A DNA stretch of 64,000 nt from Paracoccaceae bacterium (GTDB taxonomy: Bacteria; Pseudomonadota; Alphaproteobacteria; Rhodobacterales; Rhodobacteraceae): NCBI GenBank assembly GCA_020446815.1, contig JAGRDY010000034.1, positions 43,618 to 107,617 of the forward strand, given 5' to 3'. Each line of letters opens with the position of its first letter. Positions within the stretch are counted from its first letter, which is position 1. Shown here piece by piece: positions 1 through 7,327 of this stretch. The notes under the pieces are model-generated. The model saw only the letters and a list, made by a program, of their open reading frames with translations. It did not search any database and had not been told where the DNA came from. The position numbers were made by a program, and so were the translations under genes.

Positions 1-641
1 GCTGGGTCCATGTCGACGGGGCCTTTGGGCTGTGGCTGGCGGCGGTGCCGGAACTGGCGGGCAGGCTGGCGGGGGTGCAGGGCGCCGACAGCTGGGCGGT
101 CGATCTGCACAAATGGTTGAACGCGCCCTTCGATGCGGGGATGGTGATCTGCCGCGACCGGGCGCCTCTGGTACGGTCCATGACGGCGCGCGGCGCCTAT
201 CTGCCCGCTCTTTCGGATCAGTGGGAGCCGGCGGATTCCACCCCGGAGCTTTCGCGGCGGGCACGCGGGGTGCCAAGCTATGCGATCATGCGCCATCTGG
301 GTCGCGCGGGAGTGCGCGCCCTGATCGCCCGCCACTGCGCACTGGCCGAGCGGGCCGCAGGGTTGCTTGCCGCGGAGCCGGGGATTTCGGTTCTGAACGA
401 GATACATAGCAACCAGGTCGCCGTGACTTTCGGCGAGGGCGCGGAGGGCGACGCCCAGACCGAAGCCGTGCTGGCGCATGTGCAAAAGCGCGGCAGGGTC
501 TATCCGACGCATGGCACCTGGCGGGGGCGGCAGATCATGCGGATTTCGGTGATCTGCCATGCCACGCAACAGGCTGATATCGAGCTTCTGGCCGCAGAGG
601 TGATCGGCGCCTGGCGGCAGGTCGGGAAGGGCGCGCTATGA
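1..641 (+). CDS. PLP-dependent (group II) decarboxylase, C-terminal part
   Basis: Partial gene: the window opens inside it and about 212 residues are visible, in frame from base 3. The sequence contains WVHVDGAFG, whose Asp would bind the pyridoxal nitrogen, and DLHKW, whose Lys would form the internal aldimine. Both are hallmarks of the aromatic amino acid/glutamate decarboxylase family (Pfam Pyridoxal_deC). The remaining C-terminal small domain ends normally at a TGA. The substrate cannot be told because the N-terminal half is missing. The gene lies about 50 bases upstream of a VOC protein and an ABC importer on the same strand, so it may belong to a small catabolic or uptake operon. That link is inference from spacing only. 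Confidence 0.85.
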   Translation, partial: WVHVDGAFGLWLAAVPELAGRLAGVQGADSWAVDLHKWLNAPFDAGMVICRDRAPLVRSMTARGAYLPALSDQWEPADSTPELSRRARGVPSYAIMRHLGRAGVRALIARHCALAERAAGLLAAEPGISVLNEIHSNQVAVTFGEGAEGDAQTEAVLAHVQKRGRVYPTHGTWRGRQIMRISVICHATQQADIELLAAEVIGAWRQVGKGAL

Positions 642-693
642 GGCAGGGCAAACTGGCGCGCGCGCCCCTCTCTGTCGCGCCGGGTGCGCTGTG

Positions 694-1122
694 ATGGGCC
701 AGGCGGCACTTTCGATCGACGGCGTGCTGGAGGCGGCGGTCTATGCTGACGACCTCGATGCCGCCGCCGGCTTCTATGGCGGCCTGTTGGGGCTAAAGGA
801 AATACTGCGCCACCCGCTGCGGCATGTGTTCTTTCGCTGTGGCGGCACGATCGTGCTGGTGTTCCGGGCCGAGCGGTCGCGCATCGCACCGTCGGGCAAC
901 GCGCTGCCGGTGCCGCCGCATGGCGCCGAGGGGCCGGGGCATATCTGTTTTTCGGTGCCCGGGCCGTCGCTTGACGCCTGGGCCGAGCGCCTGTCACGGG
1001 CGGGTGTGGCCATCGAGGCGGATTTTCGCTGGCCGAACGGGGCGCGGTCGATCTATGTGCGCGATCCGGCGGGCAACAGCGTCGAATTCGCCGAGCCGAA
1101 ATTATGGAGGCAGGCAGGGTGA
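694..1122 (+). CDS. VOC (glyoxalase/dioxygenase-like) family protein
   Basis: A protein of about 142 residues with one vicinal-oxygen-chelate fold. It starts with a beta strand and DLDAAAGFYGGLLGL, typical of the first betaalphabetabetabeta unit, and ends with YVRDPAGNSVEFAEP, the usual C-terminal metal-ligand strand (Glu). The family includes glyoxalases, extradiol dioxygenases and resistance proteins, so substrate cannot be inferred. A GTG at 691 is an alternative start just before the chosen ATG at 694. The stop codon overlaps the preferred GTG start of the following ABC ATPase (GTGA), which indicates translational coupling. Confidence 0.8.
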   Translation: MGQAALSIDGVLEAAVYADDLDAAAGFYGGLLGLKEILRHPLRHVFFRCGGTIVLVFRAERSRIAPSGNALPVPPHGAEGPGHICFSVPGPSLDAWAERLSRAGVAIEADFRWPNGARSIYVRDPAGNSVEFAEPKLWRQAG

Positions 1123-1904
1123 GACGTGAAACGGTGATCGAGGCGCGGAATCTGGGTCTGACCTTCGAGACGAACGACGGGCCGGTACATGCGCTCAGGG
1201 ATGTGTCGCTGAGCATCGGCAAGGGCGAGTTCGTGTCGTTCATCGGCCCGTCGGGATGCGGCAAGACGACGTTCCTGCGGTGCATCGCCGCGCTTGAGGC
1301 GCCGACCGCGGGAACGCTTTCGGTCAACGGGATGAGCGCCGATGCGGCGCGCCGGGCACGGGCCTATGGCTATGTGTTTCAGGCGGCGGGGCTTTACCCG
1401 TGGCGGACGATCGCCGGGAACATCCGGCTGCCTCTTGAAATCATGGGGTTTTCCAGGGCCGAGCAGGCCGAGCGGGTGGAAAAGGTGCTGTCGCTTGTCG
1501 ATCTTGAGGGTTTCGGCAGGAAGTTTCCCTGGCAACTGTCGGGAGGGATGCAGCAGCGCGCCTCGATCGCCAGGGCGCTGGCCTTCGATGCCGATATCCT
1601 GCTGATGGACGAACCCTTTGGCGCGCTGGACGAAATTGTCCGCGACCGGCTGAACGAGGCCTTGCTGAAGCTCTGGGCGCGTACCGAAAAGACCATCGGC
1701 TTTGTGACCCATTCGATCCCCGAGGCGGTATATCTTTCCACGAAGATCGTGGTGATGAGCCCGCGCCCGGGGCGGATCACCGACGTGATCGAGAGCACCC
1801 TGCCCAGGGAGCGCCCGCTCGACATCCGCGACAGCAGCGCATTCATCGCCATCGCGCATCGGGTGCGCGACGGGCTCAGGGCGGGGCAGGGCGATGAGGA
1901 ATGA
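1119..1904 (+). CDS. ABC transporter ATP-binding protein (SsuB/TauB/ThiZ-type)
   Basis: A nucleotide-binding subunit of 261 residues. It shows the Walker A GPSGCGKTT, the Q-loop region GYVFQAAGLYPW, the signature LSGGMQQRASIARAL, the Walker B ILLMDEPFGALDE and the switch histidine FVTHSIPEA. These fit the nitrate/sulfonate/taurine/pyrimidine importer subclass. Start choice: the GTG at 1119 overlaps the VOC stop (GTGA) and has GGAGG at 1106-1110 with good spacing. An ATG at 1104 would put that Shine-Dalgarno inside the gene. Two permeases and a periplasmic binding protein follow on the same strand, completing an importer. Confidence 0.92.
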   Translation: MRRETVIEARNLGLTFETNDGPVHALRDVSLSIGKGEFVSFIGPSGCGKTTFLRCIAALEAPTAGTLSVNGMSADAARRARAYGYVFQAAGLYPWRTIAGNIRLPLEIMGFSRAEQAERVEKVLSLVDLEGFGRKFPWQLSGGMQQRASIARALAFDADILLMDEPFGALDEIVRDRLNEALLKLWARTEKTIGFVTHSIPEAVYLSTKIVVMSPRPGRITDVIESTLPRERPLDIRDSSAFIAIAHRVRDGLRAGQGDEE

Positions 1905-1996
1905 GGGCGTGACGGCACGCGCGGTGCATCCGCGGGGCATGCATGGGCCGCCCGTTGAGCCATCTTGCCGGGCGCGGGTTTGGTGGCGAAGGGCGC

Positions 1997-2070
1997 ACGG
2001 GGGGCTGTCTGCCCCCCGGCCCCCGGCGCTGCCGGGGGCTCCCCCCGAAGGTATTGGGCAACAGAAGAAA
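1997..2070 (+). repeat. GC-rich double-hairpin repeat inside the ABC operon
   Basis: Two perfect hairpins follow one another: a 7-bp stem of GGGGGGC with loop TGTCT (1999-2017), and a 9-bp stem of GCCCCCGGC with loop GCT (2019-2039). A CCCCCCGAAGGTATTGGGCA-like tail comes next. This architecture resembles the dispersed intergenic elements I associate with Rhodobacterales genomes. It separates the ATPase gene from the first permease gene. It may stabilise or attenuate the transcript, which is inference. Confidence 0.6.
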
Positions 2071-2087
2071 GGCGGGCGGAGGTGAAG

Positions 2088-2945
2088 GTGCTGGTTCCGG
2101 TCCTGACGGTGCTGTCGGTGATCGTCGTGCTCTGGTACGGGGCGGCGATCTGGCTGAATGCGCAATGGACCTATGATCAGGCGGCGCGCGCCGGGGCCGA
2201 GGTATCGTTTTCCGAGCTGCTGGCCGACACCCTGACGCAGGACCGCCCGGTACTGCCCGCGCCGCATCAGGTGGCGGCGGGGCTTTGGGACGGGTTCTTC
2301 GCGCAGAAGGTGACGTCGAAGCGGAGCCTCGTCTATCATGGCTGGATCACCCTTTCGGCGACGCTTCTGGGCTTTGCCATCGGCAGCGGCGCGGGGATCG
2401 TTCTGGCGGTGGGGATCGTCCATAACCGGGCGATGGATCTGTCGGTGATGCCCTGGGCGATCGCCTCGCAGACCATTCCGATCCTGGCCATCGCGCCGAT
2501 GGTGATCGTGGTGCTGGCCTCGGTGGGGGTGACGGGCATCTTGCCCAAGGCGGTGATTTCGGCCTATCTGTCGTTCTTTCCGGTGGTGGTGGGAATGGCC
2601 AAGGGGTTCCGCAGCCCGCGTCCCATGCAGCTCGATCAGTTGCGCACCTATAATGCGACCCGTGCCCAGACCTTCTGGAAGCTGCGGTTTCCGGCGTCAC
2701 TGCCCTATCTTTTCGCCTCGCTGAAAGTGTCGGTGGCGGCCTCGCTGGTGGGGGCGATCGTCGGCGAGTTGCCGGCCGGGGGGGCAGGCGGCCTGGGAGC
2801 GCGGCTCTTGTCGGGAAGCTATTACGGGCAGACGATCCAGATTTGGTCGGCGCTGTTCACGGCGGCGATCCTGGCCGCCGGGCTGGTGATGATCATCGGG
2901 GCGATCGAAAAGGCCACCTTGCGGCGGATGGGGATGGGCGGATGA
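2088..2945 (+). CDS. ABC transporter permease (BPD_transp_1 family)
   Basis: An inner-membrane permease of about 285 residues. It has an N-terminal membrane segment (VPVLTVLSVIVVLWYGAA), a linker, then a core of several hydrophobic helices. An EAA-type cytoplasmic loop is visible around RTYNATRAQTFWKLRFPAS, which would contact the ATPase. Two GTG codons compete as start, at 2082 and 2088. GGAGG at 2078-2082 favours 2088, with 5 bases of spacing. The stop overlaps the ATG of the next permease (ATGA). The pair would form a heterodimeric channel for the ThiY/SsuA-type binding protein at 3813. Confidence 0.88.
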   Translation: MLVPVLTVLSVIVVLWYGAAIWLNAQWTYDQAARAGAEVSFSELLADTLTQDRPVLPAPHQVAAGLWDGFFAQKVTSKRSLVYHGWITLSATLLGFAIGSGAGIVLAVGIVHNRAMDLSVMPWAIASQTIPILAIAPMVIVVLASVGVTGILPKAVISAYLSFFPVVVGMAKGFRSPRPMQLDQLRTYNATRAQTFWKLRFPASLPYLFASLKVSVAASLVGAIVGELPAGGAGGLGARLLSGSYYGQTIQIWSALFTAAILAAGLVMIIGAIEKATLRRMGMGG

Positions 2946-3790
2946 TCTGGTTCTGGGGATCCGTGGGCTTCTGGCTGGCGGCCTGGGCGTTCAATGCCTG
3001 GCTGGCGCGCCAGAAGGTGGCGCGCGGGCGGGCGGTGCGGCTGTTCATTCCCGCGCTTTTCGGGGTGACCTTGCTGATCCTATGGGAAGGGGTGGTGCGC
3101 GGGCTGAAGGTGCCTGGGGTGATCCTGCCCGCGCCGACGCAGATCTGGGCGGCGATCGGGGGGTCGCTGCCGATGCTGTGGGGGGATTTCGTCCAGACGA
3201 TCCTCAAGGGCGCGCTTTCGGGTTATGTCATGGGCTGCGGGGCGGCGGTGGTGACGGCGATCATCATCGACCGGTCGCCCTTCCTGCAGCGCGGTCTTTT
3301 GCCGGTGGGCAATTTCGTGGCCGCCCTGCCGGTGGTGGGCATCGCGCCGATACTGGTGATGTGGTTCGGCTTCGACTGGCACTCGAAAGCCGCCGTGGTG
3401 GTGGTGATGGTGTTCTTTCCGGTGCTGGTCAACACGGTTGCGGGGCTGGCGGATACCGACAGGATGCAGCGCGATCAGATGGCGACCTGGTCGGCAAGCT
3501 ATGGGCAGTCATTGCTGAAGCTGCGCCTGCCCGCGGCGATGCCTTTCATCTTCAATGGTCTGAAAATCGCCACGACACTGGCCTTGATTGGCGCTATCGT
3601 GGCGGAATTCTTCGGCTCGCCGGTTCGCGGCATGGGATTTCGGATTTCAACAGCGGTCGGGCAATTGTCGCTCGATCTGGTCTGGGCCGAGATCGCGGTG
3701 GCGGCGCTGGCCGGGTCGGCCTTTTACGGATTGGTGGCGGGGATCGAGAGAGCCGTCACTTTTTGGCATCCCTCACAAAGGGGGAGGTGA
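2942..3790 (+). CDS. ABC transporter permease (second subunit)
   Basis: A permease of 282 residues overlapping the previous gene by 4 bases. N-terminal membrane helices are followed by the core with the EAA-type loop near MATWSASYGQSLLKLRLPAA, matching the family's coupling-helix position. About six membrane segments can be read. The presence of two different permeases, one ATPase and one NMT1-like binding protein is the layout of ThiXYZ or riboflavin/pyrimidine-precursor importers. Substrate assignment is inference. Confidence 0.88.
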   Translation: MIWFWGSVGFWLAAWAFNAWLARQKVARGRAVRLFIPALFGVTLLILWEGVVRGLKVPGVILPAPTQIWAAIGGSLPMLWGDFVQTILKGALSGYVMGCGAAVVTAIIIDRSPFLQRGLLPVGNFVAALPVVGIAPILVMWFGFDWHSKAAVVVVMVFFPVLVNTVAGLADTDRMQRDQMATWSASYGQSLLKLRLPAAMPFIFNGLKIATTLALIGAIVAEFFGSPVRGMGFRISTAVGQLSLDLVWAEIAVAALAGSAFYGLVAGIERAVTFWHPSQRGR

Positions 3791-3812
3791 CAACAACATG
3801 GAGGTTGTGACG

Positions 3813-4802
3813 ATGAAGACGTTTATGACGACGGTACTGGCGGCGGGGCTGATCGGCTCGGGCGCGCAGGCGGCCGATGATGTGACGATGCAGCTCAAAT
3901 GGGTGACGCAGGCCCAGTTCGCGGGCTATTTCGTCGCGAAGGACAAGGGTTTTTACGATGAAGAAGGGCTCGATGTCACGATCAAGCCGGGCGGGCCGGA
4001 CATCGCGCCCGAACAGGTGATCGCCGGCGGCGGCGCCGATGTCATCACCACCTGGATGCCCGCCGCGCTGGCGGCGCGCGAACGCGGGCTGCCGCTGGTC
4101 AACATCGCCCAGCCGTTCAAGCATGGCGGGCTGGAACTGACCTGCCTGAAGGAGACCGGTATCGAAAGCCCCGCGGATTTTCCCGGCCATACGCTGGGCG
4201 TGTGGTTTTTCGGCAATGAATATCCGTTCTTTTCATGGATGGCCAAGCTCGGCTATCCGACTGACGGATCGGCGGGGGGTGTGACGGTGCTCAAGCAGGC
4301 CTTCAACGTCGATGCGCTGCTGCAAAAGCAGGCCGCGTGCATTTCGGTCATGACCTATAACGAATACGGCCAGGTGCTCGACGCGGGGATCACCCCCGAC
4401 CAACTTGCCACCTTCAACTATCTCGATGAAGGGGTCGGGGTCATGGAGGACGGGCTTTACGTTCTTGAAGACCGCCTGACCGATCCGGCATTCGAGGACA
4501 AGATAGTCCGCTTCGTGCGTGCCTCGATGAAAGGCTGGAAATATGCCGAGGCCCACCCGGATGAAGCCGCCCAGATCGTCATCGACAATGACGAGACCGG
4601 CGCGCAGACGCTTGCGCATCAGCAATACATGATGGGCGAGGTGGCCAAGCTGACCGCCGGATCCAACGGGGCGCTCGACCCGGCCGATTTCGACCAGACG
4701 GTGGCAACGCTGCTGAGCGGCGTGTCGCCGGACAATCCGGCGATCACCAAGGCGCCGGACGGCGGCTGGACGCATCAGATCAGCGACAAGGCGCTGCAGT
4801 AG
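3813..4802 (+). CDS. ABC transporter substrate-binding protein, NMT1/THI5-like
   Basis: A periplasmic binding protein of 329 residues with a Sec signal peptide (MKTFMTTVLAAGLIGSGAQA, cleavage after AQA). The mature start MQLKWVTQAQFAGYFVAKDK is typical of the NMT1/THI5-like family that binds hydroxymethylpyrimidine precursors, riboflavin, sulfonates or nitrate. An ATG at 3798 is in frame, but GGAGG at 3800-3804 is a well-spaced Shine-Dalgarno for ATG 3813, so 3813 is preferred. It is the last gene of the transporter operon and is followed by a strong hairpin at 4815-4838. Candidate ligands are thiamine-pyrimidine or flavin-type compounds, with moderate confidence only. Confidence 0.88.
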   Translation: MKTFMTTVLAAGLIGSGAQAADDVTMQLKWVTQAQFAGYFVAKDKGFYDEEGLDVTIKPGGPDIAPEQVIAGGGADVITTWMPAALAARERGLPLVNIAQPFKHGGLELTCLKETGIESPADFPGHTLGVWFFGNEYPFFSWMAKLGYPTDGSAGGVTVLKQAFNVDALLQKQAACISVMTYNEYGQVLDAGITPDQLATFNYLDEGVGVMEDGLYVLEDRLTDPAFEDKIVRFVRASMKGWKYAEAHPDEAAQIVIDNDETGAQTLAHQQYMMGEVAKLTAGSNGALDPADFDQTVATLLSGVSPDNPAITKAPDGGWTHQISDKALQ

Positions 4803-4814
4803 GCATTGGCGGTG

Positions 4815-4838
4815 CAACCGGGGCGCTTGCCCCGGTTG
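4815..4838 (+). terminator. Hairpin after the ABC operon
   Basis: A perfect 10-bp stem (CAACCGGGGC / GCCCCGGTTG) with a GCTT loop starts 12 bases after the binding-protein stop. No T-run follows, so it may act as a transcript-stabilising or Rho-assisted end rather than a classical intrinsic terminator. Confidence 0.6.
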
Positions 4839-4955
4839 CCGGCCGATTGTGCCGTGCCATGGGAAAACCGGGAAGGGCGCTTTCCGGTTTTCGCTTGCGT
4901 GGCGGGGCGGTTCGGGGTGAATAGGAGAAATCCGGTGCGATGTGAGGAGCGGTCA

Positions 4956-5102
4956 ATGCGGCGATTGGGGATTCTGGCGGTGGTGGGGCTGGTGGTTCTG
5001 GCGGGATGCAACCGCAACAAGCCGAAACTGACCGCCTGTGTCGATGGCAAACCGGTGGTGGAGCGGACGCTGGATGTGGCGCCGCCGAATTGTGTGCCTT
5101 GA
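4956..5102 (+). CDS. Small lipoprotein, 48 residues
   Basis: A tiny open frame with a convincing lipoprotein signal: positive MRRLG, a hydrophobic stretch ILAVVGLVVLAG and the lipobox LAGC. The mature peptide is only about 31 residues (CNRNKPKLTACVDGKPVVER and onward) and contains two further cysteines that could form a disulfide. GAGGAG lies just upstream of the ATG at 4956. No function is recognised. It stands alone between the transporter hairpin and the ScfR-like regulator. Confidence 0.65.
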   Translation: MRRLGILAVVGLVVLAGCNRNKPKLTACVDGKPVVERTLDVAPPNCVP

Positions 5103-5181
5103 TAATCGCCGATCAAGCCCTTTGAATTTCTGAGAATGCCTGTAAACTTGCCGCGGATGCGAAGGCTCATTTGGCAAGGGT

Positions 5182-6498
5182 GTGGCGGTGCGATCGGCTC
5201 TGACCGGAACGAGAGTGCGCGAAAGGCGGTTGCTGGTAGGGCTCAAGCAGGCCGATCTGGCGCGCGCCGCGGGGATATCGCCGGCCTATCTGAACCTGAT
5301 CGAGCATAATCGCCGCCGGGTGGGCCCGGAGCTGCTGGCCACCCTGGCGGCTGTGCTCGGGGTGGATGAGACGACGCTGGCGGAAGGGGCCGAGTCGGTC
5401 ATTTTCGAAAGCCTGCGCGAGGCGGCGGCGGGCGCGCCGACCGAGGAGCACGCCCCCGAGGTCGAGCGGATCGAGGAATTTCTGGGGCGGTTTCCCGGAT
5501 GGGCGGCGCTTCTGGCGTCACGGCAGGTGCGCATGACGGCGCTTGAACGGTCGCTGGAGGAGCTCAATGAACGGATGGCGCACGATCCGTTCCTGTCGGC
5601 TTCGCTGCACGAGGTGGTGTCGGCGGTGACGTCGGTGCGTTCCACGGCGGCTATTCTGGCGGAAACCGACGATATCGACCCGCAGTGGCGGGCGCGCTTT
5701 CATCTCAACATCTATGAAGACAGCATCCGGCTCAGCGAGGCGGCGGCGGCATTGGTGAGCTATCTCGATGCGAGTCAGGAAAGCGAGACCGGGCTGATGT
5801 CGCCGCAAGAGGAGGTCGAGGCTTGGCTGGCGCGGTCCGGGTATGATCCGCAAGCCGCGGACGCGCCGCCGCCGGGCACCGACGAAGACTATGTCACACG
5901 GATGCCGGAACTGGCGAGCACGGCGGCGCGCAAGCTGGCATTGGCCTATCTGGCGCGCAGCCGCCAGGACGCGGAGCTCTTGCCGGAAGACCGGTTTCGC
6001 GCGGCGCTGGCCGATGTCGGCGCGGATCCGGGGCTGCTGGCCAGACGTCTGGGCACCGGCCTTGCCCCGGTCTTTCGCCGCCTTGCCACATTCAGGCAAG
6101 ATGAAGAGGATGGCGTGCCCGTCGGTCTGGTGGCCTGTGACGCGTCGGGCACCTTGACCTTTCGCAAGCCGATGCCGGGGTTCGCGCTGCCCCGTTTCGG
6201 TGCGGCCTGCCCGTTATGGCCGCTCTACGAGGCCCTGGCGCGGCCGATGGTGCCGATCCGGGCGGTGGTGGAACTGGCCGGGCAGGTGCCGCAGCGCTTC
6301 TTGACCTATTCGTTCAGCGAGCCGCGTTTTCCCGCCGGATTCGACGGGCCGCAGGTGGTCGAGGCGATGATGCTGATCCTGCCCGCGCCGCGTGCCCGCC
6401 CCGACGGCGAACGGGCGATCGGCACATCCTGCCGGATCTGCCCGCGCAGCGGATGCGTGGCGCGGCGTGAACCGTCGATCCTGAGCGTGGACGCATGA
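5182..6498 (+). CDS. Short-chain fatty acyl transcriptional regulator (ScfR/RamB-like)
   Basis: A 438-residue regulator with a GTG start. The N-terminal Cro/C1-type helix-turn-helix (about 10-65: LVGLKQADLARAAGISPAYL, LIEHNRRRVGPELL) is followed by a long sensor region. The C-terminus ends in a cysteine cluster, CRICPRSGC, characteristic of the ScfR/DUF2083 group. Known members control acetate or propionate assimilation genes. Here it precedes a receiver and an SLC5-type sensor kinase, which supports a role in sensing short-chain acids. The 80 bases upstream contain no gene and presumably carry its promoter. Confidence 0.85.
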   Translation: MAVRSALTGTRVRERRLLVGLKQADLARAAGISPAYLNLIEHNRRRVGPELLATLAAVLGVDETTLAEGAESVIFESLREAAAGAPTEEHAPEVERIEEFLGRFPGWAALLASRQVRMTALERSLEELNERMAHDPFLSASLHEVVSAVTSVRSTAAILAETDDIDPQWRARFHLNIYEDSIRLSEAAAALVSYLDASQESETGLMSPQEEVEAWLARSGYDPQAADAPPPGTDEDYVTRMPELASTAARKLALAYLARSRQDAELLPEDRFRAALADVGADPGLLARRLGTGLAPVFRRLATFRQDEEDGVPVGLVACDASGTLTFRKPMPGFALPRFGAACPLWPLYEALARPMVPIRAVVELAGQVPQRFLTYSFSEPRFPAGFDGPQVVEAMMLILPAPRARPDGERAIGTSCRICPRSGCVARREPSILSVDA

Positions 6499-6594
6499 TC
6501 GGGCGATGGCCATTCGCGCCGGGCCCGATGCGTCGCTTGGGTTTTGACTTTGAGGCGGTTCATCGTTGATACTGAAGGCGCGGCGATTTTGGGG

Positions 6595-6972
6595 ATGGCG
6601 CGGATGGGCAGACGGATCTTGCTGATCGAGGATGAGCCGCATATCGCCGAGGCGATCCGCTTTTTTCTGGCGCGCGACGGCTGGACGGTGGCGACCCATG
6701 ACAATGGCCTTGACGCACTCGAGGTGATCCGGGCGCAAGAACCGCATGTTCTGGTGCTGGATGTGATGCTGCCGGGGCGGTCGGGCTATGAGATTCTGGC
6801 CGATTTGCGCGCCGATGCAGGTCTGGCGCGGTTGCCGGTACTGGTTCTTAGCGCGCGTGGGCAGGAAGGCGAGCGCGCCAGGGCAGAGGCGGCCGGCGCC
6901 AGCCGGTTCATGGCCAAGCCGTTTGCCAATGACGCGATATTGGCGGCCCTGCGCGACATGGCCGGATCATGA
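6595..6972 (+). CDS. Stand-alone response-regulator receiver
   Basis: A protein of 125 residues made only of a CheY-like receiver. The acidic pair in LLIEDEP, the phospho-acceptor Asp56 (HVLVLDVMLPG), the Thr/Ser position in VLVLSARG and Lys108 (FMAKPF) are all present, so it should be phosphorylatable. It has no output domain. An ATG at 6604 (MGRRILLIEDE) is a possible later start. It lies between the ScfR-like regulator and the SLC5-kinase at 7327, which may phosphorylate it. The usual partner of CrbS-type kinases has a DNA-binding domain, so this one may act through protein contacts instead (inference). Confidence 0.85.
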   Translation: MARMGRRILLIEDEPHIAEAIRFFLARDGWTVATHDNGLDALEVIRAQEPHVLVLDVMLPGRSGYEILADLRADAGLARLPVLVLSARGQEGERARAEAAGASRFMAKPFANDAILAALRDMAGS

Positions 6973-7033
6973 GGGCGCGCATCGCCCGCCGCGGGCCTGA
7001 CCCGGTGCCGGCCGCTTTTGCGGAGCCGCGCCG

Positions 7034-7327
7034 GTGACGCCGCCGCGCCCGCCCCTGTTTCTGGCCCGTCAGAGTTACCGACGCCGCCGGATGATGGATG
7101 CGGCACGGTTATGGCCGCTCGTGGGTGCGTTTCTCTTTTTCCTGCCGATCCTGTGGCATACCGCCGAAACGCCGCAGCCGGACACGGTATGGGGCGGGCT
7201 TTATCTGTTCACGGCATGGACGCTGCTGATCGCCGGGGCATTGGTGCTGTCGCGGATCCTGTCGCACAGTGACACGCGCGAACAACCCGGCCAAATGTCC
7301 GAAGACGAAGCGCCGGGGCCGGGCTGA
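7034..7327 (+). CDS. Small membrane protein upstream of the sensor kinase
   Basis: A 97-residue protein with a GTG start. A basic N-terminus (RQSYRRRRMMDAARL) is followed by two hydrophobic helices, LWPLVGAFLFFLPIL and a second around GGLYLFTAWTLLIAGALVL, then an acidic tail. Its TGA shares one base with the ATG of the kinase (TGATG), so the two are translationally coupled. The pattern recalls the small DUF-type proteins that precede SLC5 transporters or kinases. A role as an accessory subunit of the kinase's transporter part is inference. Confidence 0.75.
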   Translation: MTPPRPPLFLARQSYRRRRMMDAARLWPLVGAFLFFLPILWHTAETPQPDTVWGGLYLFTAWTLLIAGALVLSRILSHSDTREQPGQMSEDEAPGPG

